A model generated the notes under the pieces. It had not been told where the DNA came from and did no database searches. It was given only the letters and a program-made list of their open reading frames with translations. 43,436 bases of DNA from Firmicutes bacterium UBA3553 (GTDB lineage: Bacteria > Bacillota > Clostridia > Tissierellales > Sedimentibacteraceae). The stretch is from the NCBI GenBank assembly GCA_002381185.1, contig DFOA01000001.1, positions 1 to 43,436 on the forward strand. The letters are read 5' to 3'. Of the stretch, positions 16,959 through 25,606 are shown in pieces. Each line of letters begins with the position of its first letter. The stretch's first letter is position 1. Made by a program: the position numbers and the translations under genes.

Positions 16959-18811
16959 TGATTCCTCCACCTTTCAATGTCATTTGCAATACTTTGAGGA
17001 TCTAATCCGTTTTCCTTCAACAGCTCTTCTATGGAACCATGTGTAATAAATTTATCCGGCAGTGTTTTAAGCATTACGTCCACAGGCTTTGGTATAATAT
17101 CTTTAATCATCAGAGCAGTTCCATAGCAGCATGCTTCGTCTATGATAACTGCTTTCCCTGTTTTATTTACAGATTTTAAAATAAGCTCCTCATCCATCGG
17201 TTTCGCAAATCGCAGATTTAAAACCTCTGCGTCAATATTTTTACTTTTAAGAACTTCTCTTACCTCCAATGCAGTATTGACCATTTTGCCGGATGCAATA
17301 ATTGTGATGTCCTTTCCTGCCGCAGCAATTACACCTTTTCCTTTTTCTATTCTTGTATCGCTGCCTGTTATATTTGATCTTGAGCTTCCTCTTGGATACC
17401 TAAGAGCGATAGGTCCATCATATTGGTTTACTGCAAATTCAATCATATTTTCAAACTCTCTATAGTCGCAGGGAGCCATAATTGTCATATTTGGTATCTG
17501 GCTTAAAAACGCTTCATCAAAAACTCCCTGGTGTGTTTCACCATCATTTCCAACTAATCCTGCTCTGTCCACGGCTAAAACAACATGCAGATTTTGAAGT
17601 GCAACATCATGAACTACCTGATCATATGCTCTTTGCAAAAATGATGAATAAAGTGCAACCACAGGGACTATCCCGTTGACTGCAAATCCTGCAGCCATGG
17701 TTACCGCATGCTGCTCGGCAATCCCTGCGTCAAATGTGCGTTTCGGGAATTTTTTTGCAAAGTCTGTCAGTCCTGTTCCGTCTGTCATAGCTGCTGTGAT
17801 TGCAACAACATTCTCGTTCTTTTCCGCAATTTCGCAAAGCTTATTGCCAAAAATGTCTGAATAGGATAGTACCGTGGATTTTTTCAAGCTTTCTCCCGTT
17901 ACCACATCAAAAGGAGAAACCCCATGAAATTCATTTGGTCTTTGCTCCGCATACTTGTATCCCTTGCCCTTTTTGGTTATAACATGCATTATGATAGGAC
18001 CTTCCAAACTTTCAGCTGTCCTGAATGACTGTAAAAGCTCCTCTATATTGTGTCCGTCGATGGGCCCCATGTATGTTAGTCCAAGTTCTTCAAAAAGCAT
18101 TCCCGGAACAACCATTTTCTTAATTCCGTCCTTAGCTCTTTTTAAGAATGCTTTTAGCCTTCTTCCACCCAAAGGCATTCCGTTTAAAAGTTTTTCAACA
18201 TCCTTTTTTGTTGACAAATATCTTACATCTGTTCTTAACTTACGCAAGTAATGAGATAATCCTCCTACATTCCTGGATATTGACATCTCATTGTCGTTTA
18301 AAACTATAATCAGTTTTGTATTGCTTCTTCCAATATCGTTCAATGCTTCAAATGACATACCTCCGGTTAGTGCTCCATCGCCTATAACCGCAACGACCTC
18401 ATAATTTTCTTTTTTTAAATCTCTTGCCCGTGCCATTCCTATTGCGGCTGAAATAGATGTGCTGCTGTGGCCGGTGTCAAATACGTCATAAATACTTTCC
18501 GCACGTTTCGGAAATCCGCTTAAACCGTTTAGTTGTCTCAATGTAGGCATTTGACTTTTTCTGCCTGTCAATATTTTATGTATATAGGACTGGTGCCCCA
18601 CATCCCATACTATTTTGTCATTGGGAGTATTTAATGCATAATGAAGGGCAACGGTTAGTTCTATCACTCCCAGATTTGATGCAAGGTGTCCGCCTGTATT
18701 GGCTACGCTGTCAATAATATATTCTCTCAATTCACTGCTGAGTGTCTTCAATTCGTTTATACTTAATTTTCTTAAATCACTTGGTGAATTTATGTTATCT
18801 AAATATTTCAT
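16955..18811 (-). CDS. dxs: 1-deoxy-D-xylulose-5-phosphate synthase
   Basis: Protein of 618 residues that joins pyruvate and glyceraldehyde 3-phosphate using thiamine diphosphate, the first step of the MEP isoprenoid pathway. VWDVGHQSYIHKILTGR at about 68-84 and the ThDP-binding motif GDGALTGG at 144-151, with the usual Asn about 25 residues later, are clear. The transketolase pyrimidine domain has GIAEQHAVTMAAG and DRAGLVGNDGETHQG, and the C-terminal domain has ALRYPRG and IDEACCYG. Length is normal. ATG follows GAGAGGGAATT. Promoter at 18842-18870. It is the first gene of a two-gene unit with the C26 hydrolase. Confidence 0.97.
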   Translation of the reverse strand: MKYLDNINSPSDLRKLSINELKTLSSELREYIIDSVANTGGHLASNLGVIELTVALHYALNTPNDKIVWDVGHQSYIHKILTGRKSQMPTLRQLNGLSGFPKRAESIYDVFDTGHSSTSISAAIGMARARDLKKENYEVVAVIGDGALTGGMSFEALNDIGRSNTKLIIVLNDNEMSISRNVGGLSHYLRKLRTDVRYLSTKKDVEKLLNGMPLGGRRLKAFLKRAKDGIKKMVVPGMLFEELGLTYMGPIDGHNIEELLQSFRTAESLEGPIIMHVITKKGKGYKYAEQRPNEFHGVSPFDVVTGESLKKSTVLSYSDIFGNKLCEIAEKNENVVAITAAMTDGTGLTDFAKKFPKRTFDAGIAEQHAVTMAAGFAVNGIVPVVALYSSFLQRAYDQVVHDVALQNLHVVLAVDRAGLVGNDGETHQGVFDEAFLSQIPNMTIMAPCDYREFENMIEFAVNQYDGPIALRYPRGSSRSNITGSDTRIEKGKGVIAAAGKDITIIASGKMVNTALEVREVLKSKNIDAEVLNLRFAKPMDEELILKSVNKTGKAVIIDEACCYGTALMIKDIIPKPVDVMLKTLPDKFITHGSIEELLKENGLDPQSIANDIERWRNQ

Positions 18812-18841
18812 AATTCCCTCTCTCCACCTATAATACTCATA

Positions 18842-18870
18842 ATTATATATTGTTTAAATAAATATGTCAA
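18842..18870 (-). promoter_or_regulatory. consensus sigma-A promoter of dxs
   Basis: Minus strand: TTGACA, 17-base spacer, TATAAT, both boxes perfect, 31 bases before the ATG. No equally clear promoter is seen for the divergent ppdK in the remaining 200 bases of this gap; GGGGATATCCTC near 18984 is a short palindrome of unknown meaning. Confidence 0.88.
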
Positions 18871-19068
18871 AAAGTAATTATTTTATTACCAAATATTGAA
18901 AAATCTACTGTACTTTTTTTAAAGAATGTTATATCATATTTAGTATATTTATGTAACATCAATGTGTACATCCATTATTTAATGGGGGATATCCTCATGT
19001 AAAGAAGCAGTTTAGCACTAAGTAAAATAAACGATAAACTAGGAATTTTAATTGAATAGGAGGGCTTT

Positions 19069-21732
19069 ATGAGCAAAAAATGGGTTTATTTATTTAAAGA
19101 AGGCAGTGCTTCACAAAAAGATTTATTGGGAGGAAAAGGTGCAAACCTGTGTGAAATGACCAATATAGGTCTTCCGGTACCTCCAGGATTGACTGTTACA
19201 ACAGAAGCCTGTACTGAATTTTATGTTCAGGGGGAAAAACTCACAGATGAAATAATCAATCAAATTAAATCAGCGCTTAAGACTCTTGAAGAACAAACAA
19301 GTAAGAAGTTCGGGGATGTAGTTAATCCTCTTCTGGTATCCGTGCGTTCAGGAGCTAAATTTTCAATGCCTGGAATGATGGATACAATATTAAATCTTGG
19401 ACTTAATGACAATACAGTTGAAGGTTTAGCCGAAAAAACAGGCAATCTGCGTTTTGCCTATGACAGCTACAGAAGATTCATACAGATGTTTGGTGATGTT
19501 GTTTTAGGAATTCATAAGTATAAATTTGATAACATATTAGATGGTACAAAAGAAAAGAACGGATATAAATACGACACAGAACTTACTGCCGATGATTTAA
19601 AATACATTGCGGCCGAATTTAAAAAGGTTTATATTGAAGAAACAAAGACAGATTTTCCTCAGGACCCTGAAACACAGCTGTTAATGGCAGTTGAAGCAGT
19701 GTTCAGATCATGGAATAATCCAAGAGCCATAACATACAGAAACTTGTACGACATACCTCATAACATAGGAACAGCAGTTAATGTTCAGTCAATGGTATTC
19801 GGTAACATGGGAGATACGTCAGGAACCGGTGTTGCATTTACAAGAAATCCTTCCACGGGAGAAAAGAAAGTATTCGGCGAATTTTTAATCAATGCTCAGG
19901 GTGAGGATGTTGTTGCAGGAATCAGAACCCCATTGACAATTGATAAATTAAATGAAGTAATGCCTGATATATACAAGCAATTTATTGAAGCAGCACATAC
20001 TTTGGAACAGCACTACAAGGATATGCAGGACATTGAATTCACTATAGAACAGGGAAAATTATACTTCCTCCAGACACGTTCAGGAAAAAGAACAGCCGAT
20101 GCAGCATTAAGAGCAGCTGTTGAAATGGTTGGTGAAAACCTTATTACTGAAAAGGATGCTGTAATGAGAGTTGACCCTAAATCTCTTGACCAGCTTCTTC
20201 ATCCTAAATTTGATCCGGTTGACTTAAAAGAATCCACTCCTATTGCAAAGGGACTTCCGGCTTCACCTGGAGCTGCTACAGGAAAAATATACTTTCATGC
20301 TGATGATGCAGTTGCCGCAGCAAACAGGGGCGAAGCTGCCATACTTGTAAGAAAAGAAACGTCACCGGAAGATATTGAAGGAATGAACAAGGCAAAAGGT
20401 ATTTTGACATCGCGAGGAGGTATGACTTCTCACGCGGCTGTTGTTGCAAGAGGTATGGGAAAATGCTGCGTAGCAGGCTGCGAGTCTGTACACGTGGATG
20501 AAGCTAAAAAGGTAATGACCGTCAAAGGCGAAGCCTACCAAGAGGGAGATTACATTTCTCTTGACGGAAGTACAGGAAATGTGTACAAAGGAAAAATTAA
20601 AACAGTTGAAGCTAACTTGTCAGGAAACTTCGGAAAGCTTATGGAATGGGCAGATGAATTCAGAAAGCTGGGCATAAGAACAAATGCCGATACTCCTAAG
20701 GATTCTGAAACAGCTGTTAAATTCGGAGCTGAAGGAATAGGTCTTTGCAGAACAGAACACATGTTTTTTGAAGAAAGCCGTATATTCTCAGTCCGCAAAA
20801 TGATAATTTCCGATACTGTTGAACAAAGAGAAAAAGCATTGGCAGAAATTCTTCCTATGCAGAAAAATGACTTCAAGGGAATATTCAAGGTTATGGGAAT
20901 CAGACCTGTTACAATAAGGTTGCTGGACCCTCCGCTTCACGAATTTATTCCTCATGACGAAGAAGACATAGCAGAACTTGCAAAAGACATGGACGTCTCT
21001 GTTTCTAAATTGAAGGAAACGATTCTCGGTCTGCAGGAGTTTAACCCTATGCTTGGTCACAGAGGATGCAGACTTGCAATATCATATCCTGAAATTGCAA
21101 AAATGCAGACAAGAGCCATAATCGAAGCTGCAATTGAAGTATCAAGAGAAGAAGACATCACAATAGTTCCTGAAATAATGGTTCCTCTTGTAGGCAAAAA
21201 AGAAGAGCTTGAGATACTTCGAAAGCTCATAATAGAAATTGCGGAAGAAACCAAGAAAGAAATGAATTCCGACTTGAGCTATCTTGTGGGAACAATGATT
21301 GAAATACCAAGAGCTTGCGTAACTGCTGATGAAATAGCTAAATATGCAGATTTCTTCTCATTCGGAACAAATGACCTGACACAGATGACATTCGGTTATT
21401 CAAGAGATGATGCCGGTAAATTCCTGGAGGATTACAAGGAAGCCGGCATACTTGAACAGGATCCGTTCCAAAGCATCGACCAGGTTGGTGTCGGTAAATT
21501 GGTTGAAACTGCAGTTAAACTCGGGAAAGAAGCAAAGGAACATCTTCACCTTGGCGTTTGTGGAGAACACGGCGGCGATCCTGCTTCCATAGAATTCTTC
21601 CACAGAGCAGGATTAGATTATGTATCATGCTCACCGTTCAGAGTTCCAGTGGCAAGACTGGCAGCAGCACAGGCAGCCATAAGCAACAAGGACCAATCGG
21701 AAGATGATTCAAAAGTTGTAAGGGATAAGTAA
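19069..21732 (+). CDS. ppdK: pyruvate, phosphate dikinase
   Basis: Protein of 887 residues interconverting ATP, phosphate and pyruvate with AMP, PPi and PEP. The ATP-grasp domain occupies the first 340 residues (LGGKGANLCEMTN, SVRSGAKFSMPGMMDT, FLQTRSGKRTADAA). The swivelling phosphohistidine domain has LTSRGGMTSHAAVVARGM with the catalytic His near residue 455. The PEP/pyruvate TIM barrel follows (GIGLCRTEHMF, GTMIEIPRA, SFGTNDLTQMTFGYSRDD, GVCGEHGGDP). All expected catalytic motifs are intact and the length is typical of the bacterial enzyme. ATG follows AGGAGGGCTTT. It is monocistronic, probably central to PEP/pyruvate balance in a fermentative anaerobe. No serine-threonine regulator gene is adjacent. 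Confidence 0.97.
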   Translation: MSKKWVYLFKEGSASQKDLLGGKGANLCEMTNIGLPVPPGLTVTTEACTEFYVQGEKLTDEIINQIKSALKTLEEQTSKKFGDVVNPLLVSVRSGAKFSMPGMMDTILNLGLNDNTVEGLAEKTGNLRFAYDSYRRFIQMFGDVVLGIHKYKFDNILDGTKEKNGYKYDTELTADDLKYIAAEFKKVYIEETKTDFPQDPETQLLMAVEAVFRSWNNPRAITYRNLYDIPHNIGTAVNVQSMVFGNMGDTSGTGVAFTRNPSTGEKKVFGEFLINAQGEDVVAGIRTPLTIDKLNEVMPDIYKQFIEAAHTLEQHYKDMQDIEFTIEQGKLYFLQTRSGKRTADAALRAAVEMVGENLITEKDAVMRVDPKSLDQLLHPKFDPVDLKESTPIAKGLPASPGAATGKIYFHADDAVAAANRGEAAILVRKETSPEDIEGMNKAKGILTSRGGMTSHAAVVARGMGKCCVAGCESVHVDEAKKVMTVKGEAYQEGDYISLDGSTGNVYKGKIKTVEANLSGNFGKLMEWADEFRKLGIRTNADTPKDSETAVKFGAEGIGLCRTEHMFFEESRIFSVRKMIISDTVEQREKALAEILPMQKNDFKGIFKVMGIRPVTIRLLDPPLHEFIPHDEEDIAELAKDMDVSVSKLKETILGLQEFNPMLGHRGCRLAISYPEIAKMQTRAIIEAAIEVSREEDITIVPEIMVPLVGKKEELEILRKLIIEIAEETKKEMNSDLSYLVGTMIEIPRACVTADEIAKYADFFSFGTNDLTQMTFGYSRDDAGKFLEDYKEAGILEQDPFQSIDQVGVGKLVETAVKLGKEAKEHLHLGVCGEHGGDPASIEFFHRAGLDYVSCSPFRVPVARLAAAQAAISNKDQSEDDSKVVRDK

Positions 21733-21780
21733 AAAAACTTATATACCAAGGGTTAATGCGAATAAAGAAGTATGACTACG

Positions 21781-21811
21781 GCACAGAGAAATCTGTGCTG
21801 TTGTGCATTTT
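21781..21811 (+). terminator. possible terminator of ppdK
   Basis: GCACAGA and TCTGTGC form a seven-pair stem with a GAAA loop (21781-21798), followed by TGTTGTGCATTTTT. The T run is not immediately adjacent, so the call is weak. The next ~270 bases hold a recombinase remnant and then the next gene's promoter. Confidence 0.45.
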
Positions 21812-22015
21812 TCACGCACTTTTATGTTCTTGCTGTTTTCGTGCCATGTGTTTGGCTTTTAACGCTTCCCGTTCTTACAACATCGGAATGTCTATAATAC
21901 CCACAGCAGCATTATAATAAATATCAATCTGTTGGACGTGCTTGCCGCTGGATTTGTCCGGCGTATGAACCCCAATGATACGCTTTGAAAAAAACTTCGC
22001 ACAGAAGGAAATGTT
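21812..22015 (-). pseudogene. C-terminal remnant of a large serine recombinase
   Basis: Reading the minus strand from 22015 gives KRIIGVHTPDKSSGKHVQQI then DIYYNAAVGIIDIPML, a TAA stop at 21875-21877, and in the same frame EREALKAKHMARKQQEHKSA to a TGA at 21812-21814. The HxPDKSSGxxxQxIDIYYN pattern is the usual end of DUF4368-type large serine recombinases of Tn4451/conjugative-transposon families (known from memory). The frame is closed upstream by a TAA at 22016-22018 and there is no start codon or catalytic domain, so this is a decayed fragment of about 67 codons. It marks a past mobile-element insertion next to the AraC-kinase gene. Confidence 0.72.
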
Positions 22016-22068
22016 TTAACCTGATTTATTTGTTATACTGAAATCACCACGTGGAAAGGAGAGCGTTC

Positions 22069-23376
22069 ATGCTACCGTCAGACATAATAAAATCCGGTAT
22101 TACCTATATTGAGCAAAATTTGAAAACCGACATCACTGCCAAGGAACTTGCGAACATGGCGGGCTATTCCGTATGGCATTATCATCGTCTGTTTGTACAG
22201 TTCACTGGAATGTCCGTATCTGCCTATATCGGCAAGCTACGGCTTAATCGGGCATTAAGTGAAATAGCCGGCGGTCGTCGTGCCATTGATGTGGCTTTGG
22301 AATATGGTTTTGATACTTATGCCGGATTTTACAAGGCGTTTGTGCGAATGTACGGCGGCTCTCCGAAAAAATATTTATCTAAATCGGAGGTTTCAGTTAT
22401 GTTTACAGAAATAGAATTGCGGGAAATTCTTGCAAATTGGGACGTACAGCAGGATTTGCCGATTCTTGATGTTTACACCATGGATGGTACAAAGATTTCA
22501 GGAAATGTGTGGTCCATAGGAGAGGATTATATTCTTAAAACAGGCAGCCGTGAAAGGATACTCACGAACCTGAAGGTGGCAAAAACACTGGCAGCACAGG
22601 GATTCGTGGCGTCAACGCCGATTCCTACTAAATCCGGTAAAGAATATTTAGATAGAGAGCAAATCGTTGTATTGACACGCGGCATCAAAGGTAATCCGCT
22701 TTCTAAATCAGACCGTTTCGGTGAAAACCGCCGGGAATTCGGGAAAAAATACGGGGAGAGCATTGCCCGGCTTCATAGGGCATTGACTGTGATTGAATCC
22801 GAAATACAACCAAATGAACAAAATTTATATACTCATGTCACCGAATGGGCATTGTTAGAGGTCAGGAAACAAAATATCCAATTCAATATGGGATTGCCGG
22901 ATACATTTTTTGAAGATTATATCAATAATTTCGGCATTTTGTTCGATAAGCTGCCGAAGCAGTTGATTCACCGCAATCCGAATCCTTCCAACATTCTGTT
23001 TGACGGCGATGAAGTGACAGGATTTATCGATTTTGATCTGAGTGAGCGTAATGTCCGCTTGTGGGATCCTTGTTATTGTGCTACCGGTATATTGAGTGAA
23101 TGGCTCGGAGTTGACGATATATATGAAAAATGGCTTGATGTTCTGGAGGGCATCATACACGGATATGATAATGTGAATCAGCTGACGTTTGAGGAAAAGC
23201 AAGCGATATTTTATGTGATTTGTTCAATTCAAATGATTTGCGCAGCATACTTTGAAGGCGCAGACAAGTATAAAGAATTAGCGAAAACAAGCAGAGAGAT
23301 GTTAAAATTCATTTGGAAGAATGAAATGCATATTCGGAAGGCTTTGGCACAAGCGGCACGGATTGAGGGCGAGTAG
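22069..23376 (+). CDS. AraC-type regulator fused to an APH-like phosphotransferase domain
   Basis: Protein of 435 residues. Residues 5-105 are a complete AraC DNA-binding domain with two helix-turn-helix units (ELANMAGYSVWHYHRLF; DVALEYGFDTYAGFYKAF). Residues about 140-430 resemble aminoglycoside/choline kinase-fold proteins: YILKTGS (Lys157), then LIHRNPNPSNILF at 299-311 and GFIDFDLSERN near 318. The catalytic-loop Asp expected in HxDxxxxN is Asn303 (codon AAT, 22975-22977), while Asn308 and the metal Asp321/Asp323 remain. It may therefore be a ligand sensor rather than a kinase. ATG follows AAGGAGAG; an in-frame GTG at 22051 lacks a site. Bases look richer in G and C than its neighbours, and a recombinase remnant abuts it, suggesting transfer. 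Confidence 0.82.
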   Translation: MLPSDIIKSGITYIEQNLKTDITAKELANMAGYSVWHYHRLFVQFTGMSVSAYIGKLRLNRALSEIAGGRRAIDVALEYGFDTYAGFYKAFVRMYGGSPKKYLSKSEVSVMFTEIELREILANWDVQQDLPILDVYTMDGTKISGNVWSIGEDYILKTGSRERILTNLKVAKTLAAQGFVASTPIPTKSGKEYLDREQIVVLTRGIKGNPLSKSDRFGENRREFGKKYGESIARLHRALTVIESEIQPNEQNLYTHVTEWALLEVRKQNIQFNMGLPDTFFEDYINNFGILFDKLPKQLIHRNPNPSNILFDGDEVTGFIDFDLSERNVRLWDPCYCATGILSEWLGVDDIYEKWLDVLEGIIHGYDNVNQLTFEEKQAIFYVICSIQMICAAYFEGADKYKELAKTSREMLKFIWKNEMHIRKALAQAARIEGE

Positions 23377-23507
23377 CAAAAAAACTCCCCGCCTTCTCGG
23401 CACATTAATAATCAACAAAGCTTAATTGAAATAGGGGTTTAATTCCCTTAGATGAAGGCTAAAAACTCTTATATTTAGTAACTTTTCAATAATTTTTATA
23501 AAAATAG

Positions 23508-23559
23508 AACAAGGGTACTACTGCTTAGGTTTTTAGTAGTAATACCCTGTTTGTTTTTT
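23508..23559 (+). terminator. hairpin after the AraC-kinase gene
   Basis: ACAAGGGTACTACT (from 23509) pairs imperfectly with AGTAGTAATACCCTGT, followed by TTGTTTTTTG. It separates the AraC-kinase gene from the convergent ATPase gene; the rest of 23377-23614 shows no gene. Confidence 0.6.
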
Positions 23560-23614
23560 GATAGTGTAAGATTATCTTATCTTCTGCATTTCTACTCGGC
23601 AGGCTACCTTCTTT

Positions 23615-24859
23615 TCAGTTATTGCTATTGCCGAGCAGGAAATCAATAATATTGACTAATTTAATACCTTCATAGGACATGATAAAACTTTTGTCCATAG
23701 ATAATATGATTTTTTCATAATTATCAGGAATCTGGTTTAAAGGACGAAGTTCACGTTCTTTTGTCGTTTCCCCTGCCATTGTTTCAGTTACTTGTATATA
23801 GAGTTTCTCATCAGGCTTTTCTGCAACAAAATCAACTTCCGTTTCACCAATCTTACCAATTGAAACACGGTAATCTCTCCGAATTAATTCAAGAAATACA
23901 ACATTCTCAAGAATATGTCCGCGATCCGCATCCCGGTAACCAAGAAGCATATTTCGGAAGCCCAAATCTATGATATAATTTTTTCCAAGTGTTTTGAGAA
24001 GCTGTTTTCCTTTTATATCATATCTGCCTACAGAGTAAAAGACAAATGCATTTCTCAGCATATTGATATACTTATCTACTGTTTTACTGGCTATATTTTT
24101 TTTCCATTTTGAGTTGTCAATATCTCCCTCATGAGAAAGAACATTTCCAATATTGTTAGGAGAAGTTATACTTCCGATATTATCTGCCAAATAAAGCACT
24201 AATTTATTTAACAGAACCTGGTCGGCAGCCTTATTGCGCTCTAATATATCCCGCAAGATGACCGTTGAGTAGATTCCCTCTAACACTTGATTAATTCGTG
24301 CAGTGTTGAAATCAAATTCCCTCAGAATAGGCATACCTCCAATTTGAAGGTACTTTTGAAATTTGTCGTTAATTGTGATATTCGGTTCAAAGTTATGGAA
24401 TGTCAAAAATTCTTTGAATGATAATGGCAGCAACCGTATTTCTACATATCTGCCGGATAGCAATGTGGAAAATTCGGTTGAAAGCAAGTAAGCATTTGAA
24501 CCCGTAATGTAAATATCCACATCATAATCCAACCGAAATGACTCAATTGCCTTTTCCCAATGAGTCACCGCTTGCAGTTCATCAAAGATTAGATAATTTT
24601 TTTGATCCTTTACAATATGATTGCTTACATAGTCGTAAAAAGGAATACACGAAAGCAAGTTGCGGTGTTGCAGAGATTCCATATTCATATGCAGGATGTT
24701 AGCTGCACTCACACCATTTTGAAGCAGATATTCTTCATAAAGATCAAGTAATGTGGACTTACCGCAACGACGGATGCCTGTTACGATTTTTATAACATTT
24801 TTATCTTTAAATTCAATCAGCTTATTTAGGTAGTCTGGTCGATGTATTCGTTCAACCAT
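23615..24859 (-). CDS. ATPase with AAA_14 and DUF4143 domains
   Basis: Protein of 414 residues. Walker A GIRRCGKSTLLDLYEEY is near residue 28, Walker B NYLIFDELQAVTHWEKAI near 90, and DVDIYITGSNAYLLS is sensor-1-like. The C-terminal half (about 210-390) matches DUF4143, ending in a nuclease-like strand pattern EVDFVAEKPDEKLYIQVTE. Family members are common in bacteria and archaea, often strain-variable, and their biological role is not established. Start chosen at the ATG at 24859 after GAGGTGATTTTA; an upstream in-frame start would overlap the promoter. Single gene in the accessory segment between ppdK and folA. Confidence 0.85.
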   Translation of the reverse strand: MVERIHRPDYLNKLIEFKDKNVIKIVTGIRRCGKSTLLDLYEEYLLQNGVSAANILHMNMESLQHRNLLSCIPFYDYVSNHIVKDQKNYLIFDELQAVTHWEKAIESFRLDYDVDIYITGSNAYLLSTEFSTLLSGRYVEIRLLPLSFKEFLTFHNFEPNITINDKFQKYLQIGGMPILREFDFNTARINQVLEGIYSTVILRDILERNKAADQVLLNKLVLYLADNIGSITSPNNIGNVLSHEGDIDNSKWKKNIASKTVDKYINMLRNAFVFYSVGRYDIKGKQLLKTLGKNYIIDLGFRNMLLGYRDADRGHILENVVFLELIRRDYRVSIGKIGETEVDFVAEKPDEKLYIQVTETMAGETTKERELRPLNQIPDNYEKIILSMDKSFIMSYEGIKLVNIIDFLLGNSNN

Positions 24860-24887
24860 TAAAATCACCTCGATTCTATATAATCTT

Positions 24888-24916
24888 AGTATAGCAGAAC
24901 AAATACAAACAATCAA
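24888..24916 (-). promoter_or_regulatory. promoter of the DUF4143 ATPase gene
   Basis: Minus strand: TTGATT, 17-base spacer, TATACT, 28 bases before the chosen ATG. This supports that start over the upstream one. Confidence 0.7.
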
Positions 24917-25044
24917 TATTTTTTTAACTTGTAGGTCTAAAACTTAACTAAAAAATATTTTTTTGAATTGTAAGTCAAAAATATGCATCGAAAAGTTTCC
25001 TGAATTAGTAGATACCTTGTAACTTTTAAACAAATTGACAGTTG

Positions 25045-25085
25045 AAAAAAATGATTTGAGCTTATTAAGTCTAAATCATTTTTTA
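25045..25085 (-). terminator. terminator of the thyA-folA operon
   Basis: AAATGATTT and AAATCATTT form the base of a stem across 25048-25081; on the minus strand the exit is TTTTTTTC. Confidence 0.7.
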
Positions 25086-25089
25086 TATA

Positions 25090-25596
25090 TTACCTGTACT
25101 GCTTTACATTATTATTTTTATATGTGTTGAAAATAAATTTCAAGCCATTATTTTCATGTATTTCTGATGCATATGACAAATACCAGTCTTTGTCTTCATC
25201 GAAATTATGAAGAAACGTGTCTGCGTTTACTACCGCATCAACCTTTGTAATAAGAGCTTCGCTGCAATAAGGATATAAATCGTTGTAAATTCTGCCTCCG
25301 CCTACTATAAAAATATCTTCATCATTGTATTTTTTTAATTCTTCAAACAATTCATCAAATGAATGGCATATGATGCACTCTTCCGCCTTAAAATTCCTGT
25401 CTGTTGTCAGAACAATGTTTGTTCTGTTTTTTAGAGGTTTTCCTCCCGGAAAGGACAAAAGCGTGTTTCTTCCCATAACAACAACCTTGTTAATTGTAGT
25501 GTTTCTGAAAAACGCCATATCGTCAGGCAAATCAAAAAGCAATCCGCCGTTGTAGCCTATGGCCCAATTTTTTGCTGCTGCAACTATAAGTTTCAT
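25090..25596 (-). CDS. folA: dihydrofolate reductase
   Basis: Protein of 168 residues that reduces dihydrofolate to tetrahydrofolate with NADPH. The start MKLIVAAAKNWAIGYNG is the usual strand A and Met20-type loop; LLFDLPDDMAFFRNTT carries the active-site acidic residue; VVMGRNTLLSFPGGKPL and IFIVGGGRIYNDLYPYC are the cofactor-binding segments. All match the family and the length is normal. ATG follows AAAGGAGAAGTT. It starts ten bases after the thyA stop, so the two form an operon: ThyA oxidises methylene-THF to DHF and FolA restores THF. The hairpin at 25045-25085 ends the unit. Confidence 0.96.
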   Translation of the reverse strand: MKLIVAAAKNWAIGYNGGLLFDLPDDMAFFRNTTINKVVVMGRNTLLSFPGGKPLKNRTNIVLTTDRNFKAEECIICHSFDELFEELKKYNDEDIFIVGGGRIYNDLYPYCSEALITKVDAVVNADTFLHNFDEDKDWYLSYASEIHENNGLKFIFNTYKNNNVKQYR

Positions 25597-25606
25597 AACT
25601 TCTCCT

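Noticed and set aside
18971..19068. Riboswitch or protein-binding leader upstream of ppdK
   Set aside because: Only a short GGATATCC palindrome is seen, with no recognisable RNA family; not enough to call.
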